From: Candidatus Poribacteria bacterium
GTDB taxonomy: Bacteria; Poribacteria; WGA-4E; WGA-3G
NCBI GenBank assembly: GCA_028820635.1
Contig: JAPPIG010000019.1
Span: 124,001-188,000, forward strand
Direction of reading: 5' to 3'
Length of the DNA: 64,000 nucleotides
In this document: one piece after another, positions 34,038 to 43,803 of the stretch
Numbering within the stretch: position 1 is the first letter of the stretch
Layout of the letters: the number at the start of each line of letters is the position of its first letter
Translations under genes and position numbers: made by a program
The notes under the pieces: generated by a model
Database searches by the model: none
Told to the model about the DNA's origin: nothing
Seen by the model: only the letters and a program-made list of their open reading frames with translations

Positions 34038-36308
34038 ATGTACATTAAAAAAATCACAATATTCACTTCTGTTTTGGCAATTATTGCCTTGTCTGTAGGG
34101 TTTATCGGTTGCGAAAGGATCGCACCGATGATACCTGATGGTGAAATGCCTGAGATGATGGATGAAGACATTACTATTGGTGTTGTCGTGTCTCTGACAG
34201 GGAAAGATGCCCAACCGTATGGTCTTCCAATGAAACGCGGCTTTATCATGGCACGAGATGAGATTAACAATGCAATGCACGGTAGCGGGAGTATAAAGTT
34301 TATCCTTGAGGACGATAAGAGTTCCGAAGAAGGGGCGATTGCTGCTGTCCAAAGATTGGTTGATAGAGATGTCCCTGCTATCGTAGGGATAGCAGTCTCA
34401 GATTACCTTGAAGATGCTTTTCCGATAGCACAAGATGCAGGGATAGTCACTTTTAGCTCGGTCTCCTCTGCTGCTGGTTTGAGTAAGGAGATTGGAGATT
34501 TCGCCTTCCGCGCAGGTCTCGCCACAGATATACTGATTCCCAATGGTGTGATAACCACTCATGCGATACTCGGCTATCAAAACGTGGCAGTGATATATGA
34601 TGAAATTGATAGATACTCCGGTAGTGTCAGGGATGAGTTGAAGAAGGCACTTGAGGCGAGCGGCGTTACAATTCTGACTGAGGAAACCTTCAAAACCAAG
34701 GAAACTACATTTACTCAGCAATTAACCAATATAAAAAATCTGGAAACTCAACCTGATGCCTTATTCATCGCTGCTCTGGCACAAGAGATGACTGAGATTA
34801 TCAAACAGGGGCGTGAGATCGGTATCTCCGACTCTGTTCGTTTGATTGTTCCTGATTTAACCAATGCCGAAGTGCAGAAAGCTGGCGATGCCGCCGAAGG
34901 GGCGATTACTTTTACGGGGTGGTCTAATTTGACTGATACACCGGGAAATCAAACTTTTATACAGAATTATCAGGCAAAATTTGGCCATGAACCTGGGCCA
35001 TGGGCGGCACAGTCCTATGCAACTCTCAAAATTCTTGCCGCGGCAATTGCAAAAGCACCATCAGCAGATTCAACAGCGATTCGAGATGCCTTGGCAGAGA
35101 CGATGGATTTTTCCACGATATTAGGAAAATCCGGTAATTTCTCTTTTGACCCCAACGGAGAGGCGTTGTATGAAGAGATTGTACTTATCGCTAAAGACGG
35201 GGAACTTCAAATCTTTACAGAGTTGCCTGATGACGAAATGCAACCGATGGAAGCGCCAACGGTTACTATTGGTATTGCCGTAGATCAGTCAGGGGATAAC
35301 GCCGAACCTTATGGACTTCCAATGAAACGTGGACTTGATTTAGCAAGAGATGAAATTAATATGCTGGGTCATGTGAACATCATGTTTGAATATGTAGACG
35401 CTCAGGGCACCGTAAAGGGTGGTGTTGCAGCCGTTCAGGAATTAGTGAATTTTGGTGTACCTGTCATCATTGGCATTGGTATCTCAACACATCTTGAAGA
35501 AGCATTTCCGATTGCACAAGCTGCTGGAGTCGTGGCTATTAGCCCGATTTCTTCCGCTGCGGGTTTGAGCAGTCTTGGAAATTATATCTTCCGCATTGGT
35601 CTTGCCACAAATATTTTGACGCCAACTGGCATAATGGTGACTCAAGAGAAACTCGGATACCAAAATGTAGCTATGATATATGATGAGGCTGATACCTACT
35701 CAACAAGTAGTTATCAAGAGCTAAAGAAAGCACTTGAGGCGAACAATGTCACGATTCTGTCCACGGAAACCTTTAAAACCAAGGATATCGACTTTAGAAT
35801 GCAATTAACTAATATAATGAACCTGGATCCTCAGCCTGATACACTCTTTATTGCTGCTCTGTCTGGTGAGATGATTGAGATTATCAAGCAAGGACGGGAA
35901 GTCGGTATCCCTGACTCTGTTGACTTTGTTGTACCTGATTTGACAAATGCTGAAGCTGAAGCAGCGGGGGCTGCCGCTGAGGGTGCGGTAGCTTTTGCGG
36001 GGTGGTCCAATCTGTTTGATACACCGGGAAATACGGACTTCATTCAGAATTATATGGCAGAATACAATAGGGAACCCGAACCTTGGGCGGCGCAGGCGTA
36101 TGCAACACTCTATATTCTCGCGAATGCAATTGCAAAAGCAGAATCAATCGATTCAGACGCGATTCAAGACGCTCTTGCACAGACGACGGATTTACCCACA
36201 ATTTTAGGCAATTTCTCCTTTGATCCCAACGGAGAAGCAATGTATGACCGGATTGATGAACGGATTGCACTCATCGTCAAAGATGGAAAACTTCAAATCT
36301 TGGAGTAA
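34038..36308 (+). CDS. Lipoprotein with two fused periplasmic-binding (LivK-type) domains
   Basis: A 756-residue protein has one lipobox (G-F-I-G-C, Cys25), an acidic linker and two homologous Peripla_BP_6 domains at about residues 45-395 and 405-756. Each starts with an ITIG[VI] strand and the segment EPYGLPMKRG or QPYGLPMKRG, and each repeats SSAAGLS, YQNVAxIYDE, ETFKTKE/D and SFDPNGEA. The DNA of the two halves is also clearly similar, so the duplication is in-frame and not ancient. Periplasmic-binding proteins normally carry one domain. No transporter membrane genes are adjacent. AAGGAG precedes the ATG. Confidence 0.87.
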   Translation: MYIKKITIFTSVLAIIALSVGFIGCERIAPMIPDGEMPEMMDEDITIGVVVSLTGKDAQPYGLPMKRGFIMARDEINNAMHGSGSIKFILEDDKSSEEGAIAAVQRLVDRDVPAIVGIAVSDYLEDAFPIAQDAGIVTFSSVSSAAGLSKEIGDFAFRAGLATDILIPNGVITTHAILGYQNVAVIYDEIDRYSGSVRDELKKALEASGVTILTEETFKTKETTFTQQLTNIKNLETQPDALFIAALAQEMTEIIKQGREIGISDSVRLIVPDLTNAEVQKAGDAAEGAITFTGWSNLTDTPGNQTFIQNYQAKFGHEPGPWAAQSYATLKILAAAIAKAPSADSTAIRDALAETMDFSTILGKSGNFSFDPNGEALYEEIVLIAKDGELQIFTELPDDEMQPMEAPTVTIGIAVDQSGDNAEPYGLPMKRGLDLARDEINMLGHVNIMFEYVDAQGTVKGGVAAVQELVNFGVPVIIGIGISTHLEEAFPIAQAAGVVAISPISSAAGLSSLGNYIFRIGLATNILTPTGIMVTQEKLGYQNVAMIYDEADTYSTSSYQELKKALEANNVTILSTETFKTKDIDFRMQLTNIMNLDPQPDTLFIAALSGEMIEIIKQGREVGIPDSVDFVVPDLTNAEAEAAGAAAEGAVAFAGWSNLFDTPGNTDFIQNYMAEYNREPEPWAAQAYATLYILANAIAKAESIDSDAIQDALAQTTDLPTILGNFSFDPNGEAMYDRIDERIALIVKDGKLQILE

Positions 36309-36337
36309 TCCCAGTGTCAATTTGTACATAACTAAAA

Positions 36338-36379
36338 AGCCTTGTCATCATCTAATCACTGGTGACAGGGCTCTTTAAT
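36338..36379 (+). terminator. Rho-independent terminator after the double-SBP gene
   Basis: AGCCTTGTCA (36338-36347) pairs with TGACAGGGCT (36363-36372) over 10 bp including one G-T. It is followed by CTTTAATTTTT. It lies 30 bases after the stop and may also serve the convergent gene, because an AAAAA run stands on its left. Confidence 0.85.
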
Positions 36380-36401
36380 TTTTGCAAACCTGATACACAA
36401 T

Positions 36402-39386
36402 TTAATTTCGCGCTTCAGGAGTGACTTTAAGTTTTACTTGTTTCCCATCACGCATCACAACAATCTCAATAGGTTCCCCTATTTTCACAGCATCAAGGGC
36501 ATAGGTTAAATCATAGATATTTTCTATGTTTTTAGTACCGAGTGCAACGATGACATCTCCACCCTTTAAACCTGCTTTATCGGCGGGACCGCCAGTTACA
36601 ACGCCAGAGAGTTTAACACCTGTGTCCTCAGTTGTATAATCAGGAATAGTCCCCAAATATGCACGTAACGTGCCGCGACTTCCCTGCTCAGGTTTGTTCC
36701 GTTCTACCTTTACGTATTCTGGTCGCGTCTCCGCGCTAATTAGGTCTGAAACAATCCCATAAGCCAGACTTGAGATACGTTCTAAACCGGCATAGTTGAG
36801 GGTTTCAGCGTCATCTGTCGGACGGTTGTAGTTCTTGTGCAAACCCGTGAAAAAACTGAGGACTGGAACATTTTTTGGATAGAAAGCTGTCACATCTGTT
36901 GGCAGATAAGGGTCTTTTTGTAGTGCCAGATTGAAACCGACAAGCACATTCCGTTTTTCAATTAACTTTGTCCAAATAGGTGAAGACCCGATACCTTGCA
37001 GGACAAGTTTGTTATTGCGGAGACGTCCCACCATATCAAAGTTGATGTAGGCAGCAACATCGTTTAAAGGAAGCACAGGATCATTCACAAAATGTGTAGA
37101 GCCGATGAGTCCGAGTTCTTCACCTGACCACAACGCAAAGATAACACCTCTCTTAAACTTCTCTGGATGATTTTGCCGTTCTTCACTGAACATCTCTGCT
37201 AATTTTAATATAACAGCAGTGCCAGAAGCGTTATCATCAGCACCGTTATGGATTTGTCCTTTTTCCTCGCCTTTCGCGAGCGATCCGACCTCACCGTAAC
37301 CGATATGATCGTAGTGTGCACCAACGATGATGTACTCGTTGTTCTCTGTCTGATGTGTTGGTGGAAGCATAGCGAGCACATTATTATCTGTCTTCTTAAT
37401 CTTTTCTATGGCGGCAGCTACCTTGATTTTGACATCGGGCAACGGGAAGTGTCCGACAAAGTGCGGATTCTCATCGTCAAGTCCGGTTTGTACCTCTTTC
37501 AAGTCTTTGCCTGCTTGTGCTAAGAGGGTATTTGCAACAGTATGGGTAATAGAACCCGCGACAATACCAGAATCAGCACTGCCGCTGTCAAAAGTAAGTG
37601 GGATTATCTTGCCAGCATTTGGTGAATTCGGACCGGCAACAGTAAGGAACGCTTTCGCACCGTTTTCCCGTGCCTGCACTGCTTTATATCGGATTCCTGC
37701 ATGCCGAATCAATTGCTGTCGGCGTTCAGCCTTCACGCCTTCAGGAACGTAGCGAAGTGCAACAACAATTTTATCTTTTACATCTATACCCGCGTAAGAA
37801 TTGTATCCTTCATTTGCTTCTCCAGGGACGACTAACCCATATCCAACAAAGACGACTTCACCGTCAACAACACCATTACTTGAAAAAGAGAACGGTAAAA
37901 AATCCTCATCTACCTTGAATTCAAGCTGCTCATCTGTCCCCTCTTTCTTGCGTGTGAGAAGAAAGTTGTTTTCATCTGGTATTATCTTACTCCCAGCATT
38001 AAATTCAAAAGTTTGAAAATAACCGCCTTCCTCACCAGCAGGTTGGAGGTTGAGTCGAGAAAAATGTTCAACGATGTAATCCGCAGCGCGTTTTGAACCC
38101 TTAGAACCTGTCATCCTACCTTCTAAAGCGTCATCAGCAAGAAATTCAACGTGCTGCTGAATACTGGTTTTAGTTTCATCAATAAAATCTGTAAACGAAG
38201 CATCGGGTTCGGATTTCTTCTCAACTGGTTCTGGAATTCTTGAGATTTGACGCCTCGGTGAAATTGAAATTGCTTCAAGTGCAGCTTCATGATTCCATGA
38301 TGCAAGGTAGAGTTGTGAGACCTTTTGATTATTTCGGTTAGATGTCCAGCACAACCGACTTCCATCAGGTGAAAAGACGGGAAGGCCATCAAAACCATCA
38401 GTTGAGGTGACCTGAACAGGTTCATGTCTCCCCATTGAATCTACAAGGTATAACTCAAAATTGGAAAATCCGAGTTTGTTGGAAGCAAAAATGACGTAAG
38501 CGCCGCTTGGGTGGAAATAAGGTGCCCAAGACATACTATCAAAATTGGTCAAACGTTTAACCCCTGAACCGTCAATACGCATCGTGTAGATATCTGCTGT
38601 GGCACCATCTTTTGAAAAATGCCGCCAAACAATATGTTCTCCATCTGGCGTAAAGAAAGGACCGCCATCATATCCAGGGGAATTTGTTAAACGTTTCTGG
38701 TTGGAACCGTCCGCATTCATGATATAAATTTCACCGAAATAAGCTGGATCAACTTCAAGCTGCTTGAGGTCCTTTGGAGAGAGTTCGCTTTTCGGATATG
38801 CGTCTCGCAGCGAACAGAAAACGATGTATTTTCCATCGGGAGAATATGAACCTTCCGCATCGTAGCCGTGTGCGTCTGTTAATTGTGTCAGATTGCTTCC
38901 ATCTCGATTTGCAGAGAAGATATCCATCGCTTCATCGTAATCCCAACTATAGCGGCGTTCTTTTCCAGACGCTCGGAATTTGAGTTCCTCTTTCTGCTTT
39001 GCTTCAGCAAAAACGTCGTGATGCGTAGAAGCGTAAAGCACTTGATCAGTGCCGGGGCGAAAGAAAGCACAGGTCGTTTTCCCAACACCGGGTGAAACAC
39101 GATGTGTATCTCCCGTTAGTAGGTTAAGGAGATAAATTTGATAAAACGGATTATCCGGTTCGCGTTCACTTTGAAAAATGAGCGCGTTTCCATCTTCAGA
39201 AAAATAACCTTCTCCAGCACGTTTACCGTCATAGGTAAGTTGTCGGATATTACTTAGAAATCGTGCTTCTCCAGTAGACTCGGTCTCTGTTTCATCTCCT
39301 GTAGCATTGGGTAGTTCGGCTTTACTCGTTAGAGAAACAGTAATCAATATCGCACATAACAGACTGATCCATTTGATGCAGTGCAT
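36402..39386 (-). CDS. Exported TolB-propeller / M28 zinc peptidase / PDZ fusion
   Basis: This 994-residue protein has a signal peptide, a TolB/WD40-like propeller (about 45-375) with repeated SPDGKYIVF-type blades, and a PA-like insert (about 500-640). An M28 di-zinc aminopeptidase follows, with IVGAHYDHIG near 690, HNGADDNASG near 715, GEELGLIG near 755, FDMVGRL near 785 and the last His in FFTGLHKNY. A C-terminal PDZ domain lies at about 905-990. The catalytic residues look complete. It probably degrades peptides in the periplasm, with the propeller and PDZ recruiting substrate. AGGAGG precedes the ATG. Confidence 0.9.
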   Translation of the reverse strand: MHCIKWISLLCAILITVSLTSKAELPNATGDETETESTGEARFLSNIRQLTYDGKRAGEGYFSEDGNALIFQSEREPDNPFYQIYLLNLLTGDTHRVSPGVGKTTCAFFRPGTDQVLYASTHHDVFAEAKQKEELKFRASGKERRYSWDYDEAMDIFSANRDGSNLTQLTDAHGYDAEGSYSPDGKYIVFCSLRDAYPKSELSPKDLKQLEVDPAYFGEIYIMNADGSNQKRLTNSPGYDGGPFFTPDGEHIVWRHFSKDGATADIYTMRIDGSGVKRLTNFDSMSWAPYFHPSGAYVIFASNKLGFSNFELYLVDSMGRHEPVQVTSTDGFDGLPVFSPDGSRLCWTSNRNNQKVSQLYLASWNHEAALEAISISPRRQISRIPEPVEKKSEPDASFTDFIDETKTSIQQHVEFLADDALEGRMTGSKGSKRAADYIVEHFSRLNLQPAGEEGGYFQTFEFNAGSKIIPDENNFLLTRKKEGTDEQLEFKVDEDFLPFSFSSNGVVDGEVVFVGYGLVVPGEANEGYNSYAGIDVKDKIVVALRYVPEGVKAERRQQLIRHAGIRYKAVQARENGAKAFLTVAGPNSPNAGKIIPLTFDSGSADSGIVAGSITHTVANTLLAQAGKDLKEVQTGLDDENPHFVGHFPLPDVKIKVAAAIEKIKKTDNNVLAMLPPTHQTENNEYIIVGAHYDHIGYGEVGSLAKGEEKGQIHNGADDNASGTAVILKLAEMFSEERQNHPEKFKRGVIFALWSGEELGLIGSTHFVNDPVLPLNDVAAYINFDMVGRLRNNKLVLQGIGSSPIWTKLIEKRNVLVGFNLALQKDPYLPTDVTAFYPKNVPVLSFFTGLHKNYNRPTDDAETLNYAGLERISSLAYGIVSDLISAETRPEYVKVERNKPEQGSRGTLRAYLGTIPDYTTEDTGVKLSGVVTGGPADKAGLKGGDVIVALGTKNIENIYDLTYALDAVKIGEPIEIVVMRDGKQVKLKVTPEARN

Positions 39387-39452
39387 CTCAATCCCTCCTA
39401 TTTGATGTGACTTTCTATAGAATCTCTGTTGAAATTTGAGTGATTGCCCATA

Positions 39453-40304
39453 CTACAGGTACTCTGCCGCTTTCTGTTTGAGGAATGCGAGTCCTTCCGT
39501 AGCAAGACTTTCGGCACTTGGCGCAATGTCACGCCAGATACATGTCGCAGCGGCAATCTCTTCAACAGCAGGTGTAAATGACTCTATTACAAGCCATCTG
39601 TCATAGTTAACCTTTGCCAAAGCACCAAAAACACCATCCCAATCAACGAGGCCAGTCCCCGGAGTCCCCCTGTCATTTTCACAACAGTGCATATGATGTA
39701 GGTAATCTCCAGTATTTATAATCGCGTCTGCCTGATTCTTTTCTTCAATATTCATGTGGAATGTGTCCAGATGCACCTTGAAATATGGACTATCCACCGA
39801 CTGACAAAGCTTTACAGCATCTTCAGCAATGTTGACGAAATAGGTTTCAAAGCGGTTGAGCGGTTCGCTTGCAAGGGTAACACCGTGTTTTCCTCCGAAT
39901 TCTGCGACATCTTGTAGACCTTCAACACACCATTCCCACTCCTGTTCGTTTCTACCACGGCCAACAAGTTTGCCGACTGCGCTATACATCGGGCCTACAA
40001 GCGTATCAGCACCTAACTCCGCAATAACCTCAATTGTCCGTTTAAGATAAGTTACGCCGTTTTCGCGGATAGCAGGGTCTTCGTCAATCGGATTCCTATC
40101 GCCTGCCATGATATTACAGCCAATGGTTTCTAAGCCGGTATCCTTCAGTAATGCTTGAGTATATGGGATGTCCACCGTTTCTGGATCAAAGATAGGGATT
40201 TCGACTCCATCAAAACCCATCTCTGCGACTTTTGGAATAAGGTCAGCGGTTTCTCTGTCAAATTTATCTGCCCAGAGTAATAAATTTACACCAAACTTCG
40301 GCAT
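39453..40304 (-). CDS. Sugar phosphate isomerase/epimerase-like TIM-barrel protein
   Basis: A 283-residue AP-endonuclease-2/xylose-isomerase-like barrel of the D-tagatose/D-psicose 3-epimerase group. Metal-ligand segments are LASEPLNRFE near 150 (Glu), HLDTFHMNIEE near 186 (Asp, His), HCCENDRGTPGTG near 210 and VIESF near 247 (Glu). It probably epimerises a ketose or inositol derivative. AAGGAG lies before the ATG and a good promoter at 40339-40367 drives it. The M28 fusion follows after 66 bases and may be co-transcribed. Confidence 0.88.
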   Translation of the reverse strand: MPKFGVNLLLWADKFDRETADLIPKVAEMGFDGVEIPIFDPETVDIPYTQALLKDTGLETIGCNIMAGDRNPIDEDPAIRENGVTYLKRTIEVIAELGADTLVGPMYSAVGKLVGRGRNEQEWEWCVEGLQDVAEFGGKHGVTLASEPLNRFETYFVNIAEDAVKLCQSVDSPYFKVHLDTFHMNIEEKNQADAIINTGDYLHHMHCCENDRGTPGTGLVDWDGVFGALAKVNYDRWLVIESFTPAVEEIAAATCIWRDIAPSAESLATEGLAFLKQKAAEYL

Positions 40305-40338
40305 TTTTTGTTATTCTCCTTATTGTCTATTTTTGTGC

Positions 40339-40367
40339 AGTTTAGCACAAATTGCAAAGCACTTCAA
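40339..40367 (-). promoter_or_regulatory. Sigma-70-type extended -10 promoter of the TIM-barrel gene
   Basis: On the minus strand TTGAAG (complement of 40362-40367), 17 bases ending in TGC, then TAAACT (complement of 40339-40344). It lies 35 bases before the ATG. Confidence 0.65.
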
Positions 40368-40405
40368 CGTGTATGTGTCAGGTCATTTAGCGTAGAAACT
40401 ATGTA

Positions 40406-42172
40406 TTAATCCGGATTATACTCAGACGCCAAAACATAAAAGAAGTGACAAACTGTGTTTTCATCAGATAACTCACGTTTATTCTGATTTTCAGAATCCT
40501 TCTGCATATCAAATTCTAATCGTGAACCTGCGGGCAAAAAAATAGGTTCACTGTAATGGTAAATATCGAACCATTCATTCAGCCATTCAATGTGAGATTC
40601 TTTAACCCATAGCATCTTAACGTGTTCACCTGTAGGAATTTTGGCAACAACCCGCAGCCCTTGTTTATCAACATAGGTTGGTGGATGCCCAGCGAACACA
40701 TATACATCGTTTTTAAATTCATAAGATGAAACAGCACCTTGCCAATTAGCATCGTCAGATATCGTCAAAGTTGCCTTGTGTAACCGTGCCGTTTCTGGTG
40801 TATTAGAAAAATAGAGGCTTAATTGTAAGTTTTCGTGTTCCTGACGGTCTGAACCTTTGTATAATATATTTAAAATTATTTGGCCACCCTTTGGTAGCAG
40901 ATATCCCACCCCTTCAGGCAGAAGAGCAGGTGTAAAACCTGGTGCCCAAGTTCCAAGTCTCATATCAACAGCGTGATTTGGATTGATCTGTGCATTAAAT
41001 TGATCGCCATCAGGTGTAACATTTCGTTGCGTTTTGAGGTATGTTGTAACACGGCGCGTCGTCTTTGTATTCTTAGACTGAAAATCGAACCCTCGCACAT
41101 ACTCATCTCTCCCATAGTCTGTTTGGATGGTGATAGTGAGCGATGCATGCTTTCCTTCAGTCAACTCTTTAAAGACAATTGGGATATCTTTTTGCATGTC
41201 CGGTTCTCCGTGTATCCATGTCTCCGAAGACTGCGCTACAAGCAAATCATTGAGTTTAGGACCCGCTGGTGTGCCAGCATTTACCCAATTCGCTATCATG
41301 TCAATTTCGGTATCCGTGAGTCGTAGTTCATTCTTGAATTTTCCGTAACCCTTTCCCAACCTCCACGGCGGCATGAGTCGTGCCTGTGTCTGTTCGGCAA
41401 TTTTGGCTGAGTGTCTTTTCACATCGTTATAGTTCGCAAGTGTGAACGGCGCAATTCCATCCTGATGGTGACATGTTTGACAATTCTTTTGGAGTATCGG
41501 TGCAATGTGTTCGCTATAGGTTGTCTGATTTTGGGGCAGTTCAGGGAGATGGATTGTGCATCCGAATGCTGCAGTCTCTTTCACAGGCACAAGTTTTCCA
41601 TCAAGGATCGCAACGAGTGCATCTTTCAAGTAATGATGTTTTATTCGTGTTTCATAACGGTTGTCGTCAATTGAACCTCGGTAGCGCAAAACTCCAGACG
41701 TATCAACAAGGTGTGCTTGTGGGGTCATCGTTGCACCGAGATGGCGAGCCAAACCGCCATCTGTATCCTTCACAATTAGAAATGGGAACTCTGTTCGTGT
41801 CATATATGCCTTGACATCATCAACCGAATCGTTTTCGTTGGAATAGACACCGACAATAGTAACATGTTTTTCTGCAAATTCAGCATTCATTCGCTTTAGC
41901 CGCATTGTGTATCTTTGGGCAACTGGGCATTCTGTAGAAAGAAACATAAAGACAACCGGTCCCTGTTGTAGCAGTACCGATAAAGTGTGCGTGTTCCCTT
42001 GTAGAGTCGTAAAACTAATATCTGAGACTTTGGCATCGATCAGCACACTTGACGATTGCGGCGATTTTTCTTGAATGACACGGTGTTTTTTGGGTATTGT
42101 ATAGTCTACCTGTGCGTATGCTGCTATTGGTAGGGCGAATATGAGTAAAATAAATGCAATTTTGGGTGTCAT
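40406..42172 (-). CDS. Exported redoxin - cytochrome c - copper-monooxygenase-like fusion
   Basis: This 588-residue protein has a signal peptide (1-20) and an AhpC/TSA thioredoxin fold (about 45-190) with the peroxidatic-like FLSTECPVAQRY (Cys82). A cytochrome-like segment follows with one heme c site, CQTCH (231-235), and the RLMPPWRLGKGYG motif. The C-terminal domain (about 325-588) resembles the type II copper, ascorbate-dependent monooxygenases. Three redox modules in one chain are seen in planctomycete-like genomes. The function is unproven, and oxidative handling of a periplasmic substrate is a guess. Confidence 0.78.
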   Translation of the reverse strand: MTPKIAFILLIFALPIAAYAQVDYTIPKKHRVIQEKSPQSSSVLIDAKVSDISFTTLQGNTHTLSVLLQQGPVVFMFLSTECPVAQRYTMRLKRMNAEFAEKHVTIVGVYSNENDSVDDVKAYMTRTEFPFLIVKDTDGGLARHLGATMTPQAHLVDTSGVLRYRGSIDDNRYETRIKHHYLKDALVAILDGKLVPVKETAAFGCTIHLPELPQNQTTYSEHIAPILQKNCQTCHHQDGIAPFTLANYNDVKRHSAKIAEQTQARLMPPWRLGKGYGKFKNELRLTDTEIDMIANWVNAGTPAGPKLNDLLVAQSSETWIHGEPDMQKDIPIVFKELTEGKHASLTITIQTDYGRDEYVRGFDFQSKNTKTTRRVTTYLKTQRNVTPDGDQFNAQINPNHAVDMRLGTWAPGFTPALLPEGVGYLLPKGGQIILNILYKGSDRQEHENLQLSLYFSNTPETARLHKATLTISDDANWQGAVSSYEFKNDVYVFAGHPPTYVDKQGLRVVAKIPTGEHVKMLWVKESHIEWLNEWFDIYHYSEPIFLPAGSRLEFDMQKDSENQNKRELSDENTVCHFFYVLASEYNPD

Positions 42173-42219
42173 TGATTCGGATGTTTGCTGCGATTGTTGT
42201 GGGTTGCTATGATAATTAT

Positions 42220-42248
42220 AGTATATCGTTATTGATTGTGAACGTCAA
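42220..42248 (-). promoter_or_regulatory. Sigma-70-type promoter of the redoxin-cytochrome gene
   Basis: On the minus strand TTGACG (complement of 42243-42248), a 17-base spacer, then TATACT (complement of 42220-42225), 48 bases before the ATG. Confidence 0.65.
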
Positions 42249-42296
42249 CTGTTTTTATACTTGTAGTTGGCAATACCTACAGTGTTGATTCTCACG

Positions 42297-43601
42297 TTAA
42301 CTAAACAGATGTTTCGGTGCCAACACCGTCAGCAATACACCACGCGCTACCAACAGCAAAGTCAACGCACCCCAAAGACCATGATTACCAAAAGGCATCA
42401 ACAGATACACAGCACCTAAGAAGAGTAACATCGCAACAATCATAGCGTTCCGCAACGGTTTTGAAACAGTCGCGCCAAGATATATCCCATCCCAAATATA
42501 CGCAGCGACGTTCACAATAGGCGCGATGATTATCCAAATAAGATAAGGTTTTGCCTTTTCAATGAGTGGGGTTTGATCCGTGAAAAGATGAAGCAACTGC
42601 TGCCCGAATAGTGCAAAAATTAACATAATCGCGCCCCCAAACAGAAACGCCCAGAGAAAAATGTAGCGGGTTGTCAGCTTCAAATTCTGTATATCCCGCG
42701 CGCCTTTGTATTTACCGACCATACTCTCCGCAGCAAAAGCGAACCCATCAATCGCATAAGACATAAGATTGATGTATTGAAGCAGAATAGTGTTAATTGC
42801 TAAGAAAGCATCACTCAACACAGCGGATTTCGCAGTGAAAAAGGCATGGCTAAAAACAAGGCAGAGCGTGCGAATGAAAATATCGCTACTGATGCTGAGG
42901 AATCGCTTCAGTTTAGAAAACGCGAGAACTTCTCGGAAATCCCACGTTGTCAGGAGGCTACGATAACGCGCGAAAAATAGCGCGCCTGCCAGTAGAAGTC
43001 CAACGTACTGCGCTATGACAGTCGCTAAAGCAACACCCTCTACTTTCATACCAAGCACATTCACGAATATCAGATTCAAAACGATGTTTATGAAATTGAC
43101 GAGAATTGTCAACACCATCGGATAATGCGCATTCTGTAATCCTAAAAACACACCGTGGAATGCATGTAGACAGAGCGTAGCGGGGGCAGCATAGATACGA
43201 ATATGAAAATAGGTGCGGGCAAGTTGTTCTACCTCTGAACTTGTGGCGATCAATGCAAAACTGACATCGGCAAGAACCCATTGCACGATTAACAACAGCA
43301 GACTCCCGATGATAGCGATGGATAGACCTCGCTGTAGCAAGAGACCACATTCCGCCCTATCATTTTCTCCATAAGCCTGTGCGGTCAACCCAGTTGTCGC
43401 CATCCTAAGAAACCCAAATCCCCAATAGATAAAACTGAAGATGATGCCACCGATACCGACTGCACCGAGATAGTGTTCAGATTCCAAACGTCCCATCAAA
43501 GCAGTATCCACTGCACCAAGCAGCGGGATAGAAAAATTGCTTATAATGTTTGGAATAGTGAGCCGAATTATCTGTTTATTGATATTTTCAGGTTTCTGCA
43601 T
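42297..43601 (-). CDS. MATE-family multidrug/toxin exporter (DinF-like)
   Basis: A 434-residue membrane protein has 12 predicted helices in two halves. Family landmarks are LTIPNIISNFSIPLLGAVDTALMG at the N-terminus, GFLRMATTGLTAQAYGEND near 65 and FAAESMVGKYKGA near 290. It exports cationic compounds using Na+ or H+. The sequence from residue 60 resembles the DinF branch. Confidence 0.93.
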   Translation of the reverse strand: MQKPENINKQIIRLTIPNIISNFSIPLLGAVDTALMGRLESEHYLGAVGIGGIIFSFIYWGFGFLRMATTGLTAQAYGENDRAECGLLLQRGLSIAIIGSLLLLIVQWVLADVSFALIATSSEVEQLARTYFHIRIYAAPATLCLHAFHGVFLGLQNAHYPMVLTILVNFINIVLNLIFVNVLGMKVEGVALATVIAQYVGLLLAGALFFARYRSLLTTWDFREVLAFSKLKRFLSISSDIFIRTLCLVFSHAFFTAKSAVLSDAFLAINTILLQYINLMSYAIDGFAFAAESMVGKYKGARDIQNLKLTTRYIFLWAFLFGGAIMLIFALFGQQLLHLFTDQTPLIEKAKPYLIWIIIAPIVNVAAYIWDGIYLGATVSKPLRNAMIVAMLLFLGAVYLLMPFGNHGLWGALTLLLVARGVLLTVLAPKHLFS

Positions 43602-43765
43602 AAAGGGTTCCGTTCTTTTTTAGAGTTTACCTGAAATTATGATGAAAAATCAAGTTATGTTGAATGTTGTATATGAAAAATTTACAAAGAAAAACTGTAG
43701 ATAATACAACAAACTGTTATGTCCAATCTATATGTAGTGGAATTGTCTCAACATTACATTTTTCT

Positions 43766-43794
43766 TTGTAATTTTGCAGGAAATTTGGTATACT
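43766..43794 (+). promoter_or_regulatory. Sigma-70-type extended -10 promoter of the lpx/lpt-rpoN cluster
   Basis: TTGTAA (43766-43771), 17 bases ending in TGG, then TATACT (43789-43794). The predicted start of transcription (about 43801) is only a few bases before ATG 43804, so the first mRNA codon would be nearly leaderless. Confidence 0.72.
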
Positions 43795-43803
43795 ATATTC
43801 CTA

